The notes below the pieces were generated by a model. That model worked only from the letters and a program-made list of their open reading frames with translations. It made no database searches and was not told where the DNA came from. Positions 10,317 to 19,900 of a DNA stretch of 64,000 nt are shown in pieces. Numbering within the stretch: position 1 is the stretch's first letter; every line of letters begins with the position of its first letter. Made by a program: the position numbers and the translations under genes. This DNA is from Gluconobacter cerevisiae (GTDB lineage Bacteria; Pseudomonadota; Alphaproteobacteria; Acetobacterales; Acetobacteraceae). The stretch is from contig NZ_JABCQO010000003.1 of the NCBI RefSeq assembly GCF_015244675.1, positions 266,465-330,464 of the forward strand. Direction: 5' to 3'.

Positions 10317-10844
10317 TCAGGGCATATCGTCCGGTTCACCCTCTGGCGGGTGCCCCATCAGAGCCTTCATCTGTTCATGAAGCGCCTTGAGCTTGGTCAT
10401 GGTCTCCTTACCCTGCTGGCGCTGTGCGGGCGTCAGTAGATCATGAAGCTGTTCCATGGTTTCGAGATGGAGCGCGGAGACTTTGGCCTTGAGCTCATTC
10501 TCCTGTCCATTCAGATCCGTGAGTGTTGCACGATCCAGATCCCCGACAGAACTGAGAGCATCGTGGATTTTCTCCTCGATAGCCCGCCCTTCGAGACGAA
10601 GCGCGCGCTCGTCCTGATGAGCCTTCTCAAAAATGGCCTTAAGCTTTGTTTTTTGATCCGCCGTCAGCGTAACGCCAGGAGGAACAGGAGGCATCATATG
10701 GCCGGGAGCACCACGCGGGCCTCCCAGAGACGGCTGAACCCAGCCGGACACATGATGCGCTTGTGCCGAGGCCAGAAGAGGAGTTCCCATCAGGCCCAGA
10801 GCCACCATGGCGGGAAGTAAGGCAGTAGGGCGAAGGATCGTCAT
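10317..10844 (-). CDS. Spy/CpxP-family periplasmic protein (LTxxQ motif)
   Basis: A 175-residue secreted helical protein. An N-terminal signal peptide ends near GTPLLASAQA. The mature part has one clear LTADQKTKLKAIFEKA segment and a second LLTPAQRQQGKETMTKLKAL, the two LTxxQ-type helices of the Spy/CpxP chaperone family, which bind unfolded periplasmic proteins or metals. The start at 10844 is chosen because AAGGA lies about ten bases upstream; an ATG nine bases earlier would sit directly against it. It is monocistronic and divergent from tRNA-Ser. Confidence 0.75.
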   Translation of the reverse strand: MTILRPTALLPAMVALGLMGTPLLASAQAHHVSGWVQPSLGGPRGAPGHMMPPVPPGVTLTADQKTKLKAIFEKAHQDERALRLEGRAIEEKIHDALSSVGDLDRATLTDLNGQENELKAKVSALHLETMEQLHDLLTPAQRQQGKETMTKLKALHEQMKALMGHPPEGEPDDMP

Positions 10845-11062
10845 GGACGTCATATCCTTGGAGGTTATGGCAGCCGGAAACGCACGGGGCGCCTCCATGA
10901 CGTTCTAGATGGCACGCTTCAATGTTGCTGAGTTCCCCCTCCTCCGTTTCAAAAAGTAAGGGCATAGGGTATATGTAACACGGCGACTTGACGGAAAATG
11001 TTTCCCGTCGCATGAAGCATCCAGATCCGAACAGACTCCTTCAGAAATGAAGCCTGCCGGAT

Positions 11063-11155
<93 letters not shown>

Positions 11156-11207
11156 AAATCAAAAACTCCCAGAATTTCCAGAGAGTTATCTGATTTATCA
11201 AAATCTA

Positions 11208-11229
11208 TCCCACCTTAGGTCCCATCTTA
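11208..11229 (+). repeat. Left pair of arm-type integrase-site candidates
   Basis: TCCCACCTTA (11208-11217) and TCCCATCTTA (11220-11229) are near-identical direct repeats 12 bp apart. A matching pair lies just inside the other island end at 42042-42063. The sequence shows the repeats; that they bind the 40739-42031 integrase is inferred from their symmetric placement. Confidence 0.7.
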
Positions 11230-11579
11230 GAAAATGCGTCACCCTGCGGCGCCCGGACGCGATATGCGTCGTCCTGTAAATGTATCGATGCGACTTGCTG
11301 ACTGAAATCCTGTGTTTCTCAGAGGCATCCAGATAATCTGAGGCCGCGCCTGAAGCAGCACTCCGCGAAACTTCGCTCAGAAATATCTTGAAATCGTCGC
11401 CCGTGTTCAGCTAACGTTCTTTCGTTAGTTGACACCACGTTACAGAAGACTTCCACAAGGGAAGTGCACGACCTGCCTCTGATCGAAGCAGTAATTTTGC
11501 AGAATCTTGAACGCCCAAAAAACCAGCGAACCAGGTGTCATCGTGAGCCCCGCAAGGGGCATGGTTGGATGAGCGTATC
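11230..11579. other. Non-coding stretch rich in small inverted repeats
   Basis: No credible gene. Three short hairpins are visible: CTAACG/CGTTAG around 11411-11428, ACTTCC/GGAAGT around 11453-11469, and GCCCC/GGGGC just before the following small gene. They may be binding sites for the excisionase-like protein encoded next or leader structures; no function can be assigned from sequence. Confidence 0.4.
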
Positions 11580-11822
11580 ATGGATTCTACACTACCAAGT
11601 CGTCCCTCGGGTGACTTTTTCATAAGCCGTCGCGAGGCTGCGATACGGCTTTGTGTCTCTCTCTCCACGATTGATCGGTATGTCGCCGCTGGGGTTCTGC
11701 AGCGCTACAAGATTGGACCGCGTCGGACGCTCTTTCGGCTACGCGACGTCGAGCATCTCGTGCGTCGCGACGATGTCGGCTTTCAGGCACCTGCGCCGGT
11801 GCCCTTGGGACCGGATTTCTAG
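11580..11822 (+). CDS. Small helix-turn-helix protein, excisionase/AlpA-like
   Basis: An 80-residue protein with a MerR/excisionase-type winged helix: SRREAAIRLCVSLSTIDRYV followed by AGVLQRYKIGPRRTLFRLRD. This is the helix_turn_helix_17 pattern seen in recombination directionality factors and AlpA-type activators of integrase genes. It lies at the left end of the island about 425 bp from attL. The ATG at 11580 is favoured over a TTG 15 bases earlier. The likely role is control of excision or of the integrase gene. Confidence 0.65.
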   Translation: MDSTLPSRPSGDFFISRREAAIRLCVSLSTIDRYVAAGVLQRYKIGPRRTLFRLRDVEHLVRRDDVGFQAPAPVPLGPDF

Positions 11823-11883
11823 TCATCTTGCCCCTCAAGGGAAGGTCCCTGCAAATCCCGCCTTAATACTGAAAGTCGAACCG

Positions 11884-12564
11884 ATGTTTGATGTCGCCGA
11901 AAAAGAATTTTCTTGGGACGCTCCTTGGGGCTTCCTCGAAGTAAAAAAAGTTGCTCAAGACTTTTTTTACTGGCTTCTCACGAATATCTTCAGAGGCCCC
12001 ACGGGCAACATTTACGTAGCAGCATCTTTCCGGACATGCATAGGCTCTCTATCAGAAATTTGTAAATCCGTTCATTGTAATGTGCCTTCTTATGTCACCG
12101 AAGACTGGTTTAGTGTCCGTATGACGACCCCAAATTTTTCGGATAGAAAAATCGAGCAGGTTATAGAAAGGCTAACGCTGAAATTGGACTATGCAAGGAT
12201 TGGGGGAGTAAAACTTTGGGCAGCTTTAGATGCAGTCATGGAATTGCTGTTTGCTCGGGCATCATCCTGGTCTGATGCATTGACACTGGATGACCTCCTG
12301 CCGCAGCTGACGTCAGGCCGGATGATCCAAGTTTATGACGAATACCGGAAGGCAGGTCTGCCACTCAATATAATTGCAGAGCACGTTCTCTTTTATAAAA
12401 GACCAATCCGATCCGATGAGCAGGTCCGTCTTGCTCGCGCTTTGAGGGATCTTGGCTGGAAACGGCATCGCACGGCACAGGCCCGGCGTTGGATAGCACC
12501 TCCTGATTTTCCAACAAGAGACCGAAACAATTCCCGATGGGATCAAGAGGTGACGTCTCTTTGA
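11884..12564 (+). CDS. Hypothetical island protein
   Basis: A 226-residue protein starting MFDVAEKEFSWDAPWGFLEV. No family is recognised with confidence. It is mixed alpha/beta, has no signal or membrane segment, and ends in a basic, Trp-rich tail (RDLGWKRHRTAQARRWIAPP). Such tails resemble the C-terminal DNA-contact part of phage and island replication proteins, which is only a weak hint. It follows the excisionase-like gene by 61 bp on the same strand and may be co-transcribed. Base composition is lower in GC than the core genes. Confidence 0.55.
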   Translation: MFDVAEKEFSWDAPWGFLEVKKVAQDFFYWLLTNIFRGPTGNIYVAASFRTCIGSLSEICKSVHCNVPSYVTEDWFSVRMTTPNFSDRKIEQVIERLTLKLDYARIGGVKLWAALDAVMELLFARASSWSDALTLDDLLPQLTSGRMIQVYDEYRKAGLPLNIIAEHVLFYKRPIRSDEQVRLARALRDLGWKRHRTAQARRWIAPPDFPTRDRNNSRWDQEVTSL

Positions 12565-12897
12565 GGTGTAGTAAATTTGCAAGTCCCAATGTGCGGTGAC
12601 GAGCCGTAGCCTCACGACCACCGTTGGAGCAGCATCTGACATCCCAAGTTGTCGCATATGGGGGGCGAGCGGAATGTCAGTTATCGGGAAGCAATAGCCG
12701 AAAGTCGCCATTCGCAGCACTCAGGTTCATGGCGCCTACCGATTCATCTAAGACATTCAGCGGTCAAATTTCGGTCCTCAGAAGCGGGCCGTCCGCTACC
12801 TGACAGCACCCTTCGATTTGGCCGCATTTTACCAGGCCAGTGGTAGGGTCGATAGCGTGAAGAGCCAACGTTCTGCCAAGTCAACGGCCACGCCTCA
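12565..12897. other. Gene-free gap between convergent units
   Basis: About 330 bp between the hypothetical gene and the end of hamB. No coding pattern, tRNA or clear terminator was found. It may hold degraded sequence from an earlier insertion. Confidence 0.4.
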
Positions 12898-15800
12898 TCA
12901 TGCGGCAAGTTCTCTGGCGACGGCCGCAAAATATGCGGGGTACGCTTGGAGGGCAAGGATGGTCGCTTGATGCCGACAAGCCGTACGAACACCCGCGCGG
13001 TCGCGAACACCGTTCCATAGTACAGACAAGAAATTGGCTACGACACGGTCTGCGAAACCTGCTTCAGTGAAGGCAATCGCGGACGGATCGGTCAAACCGT
13101 ATTTAATTTGCTTTTGGAGATTCGAGAGACCCGCGAAGAGGGCTTCATCCGTGCCTTCGGCCAAGTCCGCCAGTGAGGCAGTGATCATCGCCAGATCGTA
13201 AGCGAACGCGCCCTCGCATAGGGCAACTGCATCTTCAACCGCTGCCCGGTCGCCGCTCACCCTGATATCGAGGGCGGTCATGCGTTGATGGATATGATGG
13301 TAGGGACGGCCAGCGACCCAATCGGCCAAGGCGTCCGGTAGAAAATCCGTGCTGGAAAGCGACCGGATCGAGGATGACGAGTTCCATGAAATGATTTTTG
13401 CTGCCACATAAGGCAGGAGCTGATCGGCTTCGATTGCCGCCCTAAGTGGGGCGGCATTTTCATTAAGCCAAGTCTGTAGTTCAGCTACGATCGCCGGAGG
13501 AAGCGGAGACTTCCGAATAACAGCGCGTTGATCGCCGTCAGCGTTCGCCGCGATGGCAGCGGCAATCATCTGAAACACTGCGACGAGTACCTGTTTGGTT
13601 TCCTGGCCTGCGAGGTGATAGGCCAGAGTGCGGGCGGCCAGTTCGGCCACTCGGTCCTGACTCTCTTCTTCCAGAAATGTCATGTTCGCCACGAGAAAGG
13701 CGGCGATGGCTTGGATAGCTCTCGCACGCCCCTCGATAAATTTGCGAAACTCGACCGCGCTGATGTTCGGTTGAAGAGCGAGCGCTTCGTTCACGACCTG
13801 CTCGATCCGCGCAGCGTCGGCAAAGGCGAGATCGAGCCACTGAGGGAGCATGGGCTGGACGAGCGGTGGCGCACCCTTCTGACGCTGCTCATAATCCGAG
13901 AATAGCGCGAGGATGCTGCTTCTGGTCGGCTCCGACTTACTGGCATCGACGAGCTCTTTCGCCTCATCCCAACGCCACCTTTGCCGAAATTCATTCCGCT
14001 GATCGAAGATCGACGGTGTGGAGAAAATCACGCTCCCTTCGGTGTGCATACCAGCACGACCGGCGCGGCCCATCAAATTTTGAAAGTCGCGGACCATGAT
14101 ACGCTCTGCACCTTGCCGGGTCGATGTCACGATCAGATACTTGAGCGGGAAGTTAACCCCTTGCGCCAATGTCGAGGTGCACACGACAAACTTGGCGAGC
14201 CCCTCTTTCATAGCGTGCTCGATGCAAAGCCGGAGACCCTGCGGTGTGTCGGCATGGTGCGCGAATATCCCAAGAGCAGCAGCCGTCGTCGCACTGGCGG
14301 CGACACCGAGATGCTGTTGGGACAAGGAGCTGATCTTGCCAACTTCAGCCACGTCGGAAACGTCGATTGGGCGGGGGAAACCAGCGCCCCTGTTGTAGAT
14401 ATCGACTGCACGACGACAGATTTTCGTCACGCTGTCTTTCCTGCCGCAAAAGACTGCCACGCTGCCATTTGCGACGACGTGCAAGCCAAGGAATAGACCG
14501 ACTTCACCGCCATCCGACTTTGCCGGAAAGCGCTGAACCTTTCTCTCCCTTCCGAGAAGATCCAGTTCGATGTCGTCGATGATCCGTGGTACCCAGAATT
14601 CGGTTTCCTCGGGGGCGGTTGGGCTTACATATTGCAGCCGACCTCTGGCATCCTGCCAGCTCGCAAAAGCGATGCTTTTCGATGTCGGTAACAACCCCGC
14701 GCCGTCAATAACAGCTTCGGCGTCACCAACCAACCAATCTGCAACCGCACTGGCGTTGCCAATGACTGCAGAGATCAGAATGACCTGCGTTGCCTCAGGT
14801 AGCGTCAGTTTCAGCGATGTCAGCAGAAGCTCGTAGGTGGGACCGCGCGTTAGGCCGTCAAACTGATGTCCCTCGTCGTAAATGACGAGGCCGATGCGCT
14901 CGACCAGCTCCGGTGCGCGTCGCAGCATGTAAAGCAGCTTCTCAGGCGTGACGATCAGGACTGTATTTACGGCCATTATCTCTTCCAGTTGAATGTCAAA
15001 CTGGAAGGAATCCGATGCCTCATCGAGCTTGATCGGCTCTCCGGCAAAAGCGGCGGCGAGGTCGCCCCGGATGTCATGGCAAAGCGACCGATAGGGCGCA
15101 ACGATGATCGCCAGTGAAGCACGCTGTGACAGGAACGCTGAACGGATAATCAGTTCGGTCGCACGGGTTTTGCCTGCACTGGTCGGCATCTGGATGACCG
15201 CAGATCTACCTTGGAGCAGCCCGGCCGCTGCAATTCTTTGTTGCGCGGGCCATAATTCGAAGGGGAAATGAGCCTTTGCCAGCGCCGGCCGCCAGGCATC
15301 GGCGTCGAGGCCGGATGCACTAGGGAGAATTGATCGAGAGGCGTTGCGTAGTTTCGTTGCGCAGATCGCTGCAGCCAAGTCGGCATACAGAAGCTCTCTC
15401 GGGGAGCCGTTCTGATAAGTGCCGTTGCGAAGTCGATCGGTTGCGGCGGAGACCAAATCGACCCCAGAATCGAAAGTCGTAAATCCGGCCATTGATGCCA
15501 GAACAGTGTTTAGATTTGGCGAGATGCCGGGAATCTGGGAAAACTCATTTTGGAGGAGGTGGTAGGTCAAAAGACCCAGGCCGCCCGCCAACTCTGGGGA
15601 TGGGGTCTCCATTTTCTTGATGATTACGGCTGCGTTCCCGATGCTGCCATTTAGATAATAGGCCGATGCGCAGAGCAGCGAAAATTCAACCGAGATTGTC
15701 TCGTCGAGTTTTGCGTTCAAGTAAGCGTCGAAGAAAGTGGAAGCAAACCGTAGGCCCTCCCTGACAGTCAGGTCGACGCCGGTCCAACTGGTCGGAAGAA

Positions 15801-16014
15801 GGTCCGCGTCGAACGCCGCGATGGTTTCCGCCTCTCGAAATTCATTAGCTGTAACGGAAGCCACATCGCCGAGGATGCCCACCGCTAGGTCGAAAAGTAT
15901 GGAGGGGTCGCGATAGAGCTGTATGAAATATTCAGGCGCAACCCGAAACTCGTACATCTTTGCGCGTGCGCGCGTGGCGGAGAGAACGCGATTGGCGGTT
16001 GCTTCAGGCTTCAT
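12898..16014 (-). CDS. hamB: Hachiman defence helicase HamB (SF2, Ski2/Hel308-like)
   Basis: A 1038-residue superfamily 2 helicase. Motif I is MPTSAGKTRA (about residues 276-285), motif II is the DEGH box in VIYDEGHQFDG (about 380), motif III follows as LISAVIGNAS, and motifs V and VI are CTSTLAQGVNFP and NLMGRAGRAGMHTEG. About 250 residues of helical sequence precede the helicase core and a long helical C-terminus follows. In Hachiman the helicase surveys DNA and holds the HamA nuclease inactive until DNA is disturbed by phage. The ATG at 16014 has AAGGG about seven bases upstream and overlaps the hamA stop by 11 bp. Confidence 0.85.
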   Translation of the reverse strand: MKPEATANRVLSATRARAKMYEFRVAPEYFIQLYRDPSILFDLAVGILGDVASVTANEFREAETIAAFDADLLPTSWTGVDLTVREGLRFASTFFDAYLNAKLDETISVEFSLLCASAYYLNGSIGNAAVIIKKMETPSPELAGGLGLLTYHLLQNEFSQIPGISPNLNTVLASMAGFTTFDSGVDLVSAATDRLRNGTYQNGSPRELLYADLAAAICATKLRNASRSILPSASGLDADAWRPALAKAHFPFELWPAQQRIAAAGLLQGRSAVIQMPTSAGKTRATELIIRSAFLSQRASLAIIVAPYRSLCHDIRGDLAAAFAGEPIKLDEASDSFQFDIQLEEIMAVNTVLIVTPEKLLYMLRRAPELVERIGLVIYDEGHQFDGLTRGPTYELLLTSLKLTLPEATQVILISAVIGNASAVADWLVGDAEAVIDGAGLLPTSKSIAFASWQDARGRLQYVSPTAPEETEFWVPRIIDDIELDLLGRERKVQRFPAKSDGGEVGLFLGLHVVANGSVAVFCGRKDSVTKICRRAVDIYNRGAGFPRPIDVSDVAEVGKISSLSQQHLGVAASATTAAALGIFAHHADTPQGLRLCIEHAMKEGLAKFVVCTSTLAQGVNFPLKYLIVTSTRQGAERIMVRDFQNLMGRAGRAGMHTEGSVIFSTPSIFDQRNEFRQRWRWDEAKELVDASKSEPTRSSILALFSDYEQRQKGAPPLVQPMLPQWLDLAFADAARIEQVVNEALALQPNISAVEFRKFIEGRARAIQAIAAFLVANMTFLEEESQDRVAELAARTLAYHLAGQETKQVLVAVFQMIAAAIAANADGDQRAVIRKSPLPPAIVAELQTWLNENAAPLRAAIEADQLLPYVAAKIISWNSSSSIRSLSSTDFLPDALADWVAGRPYHHIHQRMTALDIRVSGDRAAVEDAVALCEGAFAYDLAMITASLADLAEGTDEALFAGLSNLQKQIKYGLTDPSAIAFTEAGFADRVVANFLSVLWNGVRDRAGVRTACRHQATILALQAYPAYFAAVARELAA

Positions 16015-16819
16015 TGGCTGCCCTTTCGTAAAGGGCATGAACTAGCTTCATGAGCGACGGACCACGGATCACAAGCAAGCGTAGATTGTCCTCGTTCTGA
16101 TGACCTGTGGTGTTTGTCTCTTCCAGATTTGTCGTCGCATAAACATCAACATCCAGAACCGCTGCTGCGCCATTGACCCTTTTGAACGGCCGATCGGACT
16201 CATTCTGAAACCGCTGGATCCAGCTGGCCTCGACAGCCTGGCCGCGCACGAGCAACCTTTGTTTCATGGCATTGAGCGTCATGGCTTCACGCAAGTGATC
16301 CTTCATGGAGTCCGTGACGGCATCCTGCAGTCGGTTCTTGTCGGTCGCCGACAGCCCTGACTTGGATTCCACTACGAACAATTCGTCATTGGCGTGGTCA
16401 CCCTGCGGATGAACATATCTGATACCGACTATATCCGAGCCCTGAGTAGAGCCCTGCCGGTTCCAGCGATCTTGATATCGCAGTTGCCGAGGACACCAGT
16501 AGCCGAGGATAAATTGTATGAAGTCAGCAACCAGGATTTCACCGAAGTCGCCTGAGCGCAGACTTGGGCCAGGTGACGTCTTAGCGTCGGGGAACAGAAT
16601 CGTCTGCAGAAAATCCGCGTGGCTTTTGCCCGTGCCCGCCGCCATCGCGGCAAGGTCCGAGTCTACACAATAGTGCTGGCGGAAGTGCGTGGCCCATTCT
16701 GACAGGATGGCCTCATCCCCTTCGGGATTGAATTTCCATATCTCGATTTCCCGACCGCAGGCGCTCAGGCGTCTTTCACCTGTGTCCTTCAGCCAATTAA
16801 TATGAGGCGGTATAGCCAA
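16004..16819 (-). CDS. hamA: Hachiman effector nuclease HamA (DUF1837)
   Basis: A 271-residue protein with the DUF1837/HamA C-terminal signature: RSGDFGEILVADFIQFILGY (about 88-107), RYQDRWNRQGSTQGSDIVGI and DELFVVESKSGL. The residues D129, E151 and K153 form the PD-(D/E)XK nuclease triad, with E94 as the upstream acidic residue, so the nuclease looks active. HamA is the DNA-degrading effector released by HamB. The start is TTG at 16819, with AGGGGG about nine bases upstream; no in-frame ATG is available nearby. Expression presumably begins in the 177-bp gap upstream. Confidence 0.85.
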   Translation of the reverse strand: MAIPPHINWLKDTGERRLSACGREIEIWKFNPEGDEAILSEWATHFRQHYCVDSDLAAMAAGTGKSHADFLQTILFPDAKTSPGPSLRSGDFGEILVADFIQFILGYWCPRQLRYQDRWNRQGSTQGSDIVGIRYVHPQGDHANDELFVVESKSGLSATDKNRLQDAVTDSMKDHLREAMTLNAMKQRLLVRGQAVEASWIQRFQNESDRPFKRVNGAAAVLDVDVYATTNLEETNTTGHQNEDNLRLLVIRGPSLMKLVHALYERAANEA

Positions 16820-16996
16820 GAACCAAGACCCCCTGTCAATACTTTACGTTTCTCTACCCAGCAACGCTTTGTTAGTCACGGGTTAATTTAGAGAATTCTG
16901 ACACTGGTACTATCTGACTAAATTAAGGGCTCGCATCCGCCATCTAAAGATCGGCAATACGCGCAGCAATGCGACATTCAAAGCTGGGCGTCCCAT

Positions 16997-19900
16997 CTAC
17001 TTGCGAACTCTAAATGAACCACTTTTGCGCATAGCATTTTGTCCGTCTAAAAACGGAATCTCACAGTTGGTGCGATCATCAAGGAACGTCTCCGCGAAGT
17101 ATTTCAAAAGCCGCGAATCACGCATTACCTTGAGATCACCGGGAAGGTGGTTGATCACCTCCTGGCTAGCCAACACCACCAGCTTGGCGCGGGGCCGCGA
17201 GGCCATGACGTTGAAACGATTGAGCGATAGGAGGAACTCGTCCTCGTCAGCGATCGCGTCAGGATCACCCAGCGCATAACTGGCTATGATCACATCACGC
17301 TGCTGCCCTTGGAAGCGCTCGACGGTGTTTACCGCGCTGCGAATGAGCCTGCTGTCGTCACCGAGCGGTTCGAAGAGGGACTGGAGCTTGGATACCACCA
17401 GTGCCTTGTGGGCGCGGTGCGGCGTCACAACGCCGACAGCGTCGGTCCAGAAGCTCTTCGCGTCATGCAGCCCTGCGCTAGTGGCCTGCGGATCCCCTTC
17501 GAGGCCAGCGCCGAGATGGCTCCGAAGTATCCAGAGCAGCGCCGCCACAGTCTGAGCTTCGAAATCGTTCCACTGGCTGCTGCATCCTTCCGGATAAATA
17601 AAAGCGGATAGCGGCTGATTAGGCTCCAGTAGCCGAGCGAGTTCGGCACCGAAAGCAAGACTTCCGGGCCAGTTCGCAGGTGCTATCGCAGGGAGTGGCG
17701 TCTCTAACCGCATACGCAGATCCGGAAACCGAGCGGTAAGGCTGGCCGGATAACCGGCGAAGCGCCCGAAGCCGACTATCATGCTGTTCGAACGGTAGTT
17801 CTCCAATAGATCTTTCGAGGCCACCCCTCGATGGGCCGCGACGAAGTCGTAAACGGATCCAACGAGCTTTTCGAGACCGAGAGGGGGCTGCACTGCCTGG
17901 ATAGGCGGTAGCTGCTTGGGGTCGCCGACGACGATTGTCGAGCCGCCTTCGGCAAGCGGTGCCAGCGCAAGCACGGAGCTCGCCATGTCCATTTGGGACG
18001 CCTCGTCGATCAGGACCACGTCAAAGAGCGACTGGGCCACGTTGCCCTTTAGGCCGGCAAATTTAGTTACCTGCTGAGGCGGCGCCGACACAATCGTGGA
18101 CATCGTCCTGGCGACCAGCAGGTCGTGCAGGTCGGGGATGCCGGGCGCATCTTTATCATTAAGGAGATTGGCGCCCACCGGCAGACCCGGAGCATCCTCC
18201 CTCGAATCGGAACGCAGACGAGCCAGTCGCACCTTGCCGGTCGTCGCCTCTCCGAGTGAGACTATCTGGTAAAAGGTGCGCAGCACGACATTGTCGATTG
18301 CATCGTAGGTATTGCTCGTCACGAGGATCCGGATAGCTCGGCCAGAAGCGTGAGCTTCTAACAGCAACCCTAGCAGGATGGCGCGCAGCGTCTGCGACTT
18401 CCCCGTTCCGGGCGGCCCCCAAATAAGAGCGACGCGTTTCTCCATCGCTTCGCGCCATGCGTCCCACTGGCTGTCATTGAGCTTGGTATCGAGAGATTCC
18501 AGCGTCGCTCGTGTCGCTGCAGCATTTCTGCCCGTAGGAGCGAGCGCCGTCTTTTTTGTATCCCAAAGCACCTCTGCTACGGGCACATGCGCGGTCGCAG
18601 TCTTGGGCGCTGCCTTCCCGATGACGTTGGCTGTCGGCGTTCCAGCACTCATTGCCAGGGGCGGATTGCCGATCGCCTTAAGCACGGTTTCGAGCCTTCT
18701 CGTCAAGAAGTCCTGAACCTGGCGGTCGAGGACGACATCACGGCGTAGGTCAAGCGTTGCTTCAATCTGTCGCAGATAGGTATCGACCTCTGGCTTGAAG
18801 GATACGGCGACGAGCCGGGCATCGCGGTCGATGGCGAGCAGTTGCGTCCCCGTCAGAGATCCGGCGAAATCGAACTCCCGGATCCAACCCGGTAGATCCA
18901 CAGCGAGCGGTACGCCGCCGGTGAACTCGCCGACCCGGCGCGAATAGAAGTCCGGTATGGAAGCGGGCGATAGAGCGCAGAGGAAGTCGCGCTCCTCGAA
19001 CTTGGCTTCGCGGGATCCTTCAGCTAGCGTATAAATCCGTACCCCGGGATGCAGCGTGATCCCGAGCGTCGATGCCGCGGTAGCTAGATCGGCACCGGTG
19101 AGTTCCACTTCCAGTCGTGCGGCGAGATACTTGGCCTCCCGCTCGTGCACAGGCATTGCCAGGGAAATAGCGTGTTCTAGTCTGACGACTTGGGCATTGA
19201 GGCAAGCGAAAGCATACCAGATCTGCCCGTCTGCACTTACCCTCTGCAGAGATGCAGGTGGCTTGATCTCCGTGATCTTCGGCGCACGACTACGCAATTG
19301 GCCCTGGAGGTCGAGGCGCAGGCGCCACATGATGGAATGAAGGGCATGCAGCTTCATCGTCACCGTCGCACGCAACTGCGTGATCTGCTGGCTCCATGGA
19401 CGAGGTTGCCCCATCTTGGTCCAAATCTCGTGCGCCCGCTCCGACGGGACCTGATCGGACAACGGATCTTCAAAGATCACCGGCACGCGGAATTCAAATG
19501 GCGTTCCGCCAGCCTTTGGCGGAGGTGCATAGGTGCGCGCTAGTCCGAGCAACGAGTAGTAGTGCGGAATGGGTGCCGCCACCAGCGCCTGGATCGCGTT
19601 GCGGACGATTGTTATGGGCGCATTTGCCGAGCGCAACTTTGCGTTCTCTATAATCTGTTCTGGCGGAAACAACCACGCCAGCTTCTTGAGATTGCCGTCG
19701 GCGAGGACGTGCTGGAGGTTGCGGCCAATTACGCGTAGCATGTGTTCGTAAGTGACGCTGTCCCAGATGTAGATCTGGACCGTCGCGTTGGCCTTGACCT
19801 TCGTCGCATCGGAGAGCGCCTTTTCGACATACGCGAGAAAACTCATCAGTTCGCGAGTTTCGCTCTGGACACTGCGCGTGTCGTTCACGAAGACCTGTGC

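Noticed and set aside
16825..16860. TTGACA and TATACC pair near the hamA start as a promoter
   Set aside because: It would place the -10 inside the coding start and the spacer is 19 bp; the real promoter is more likely further upstream.
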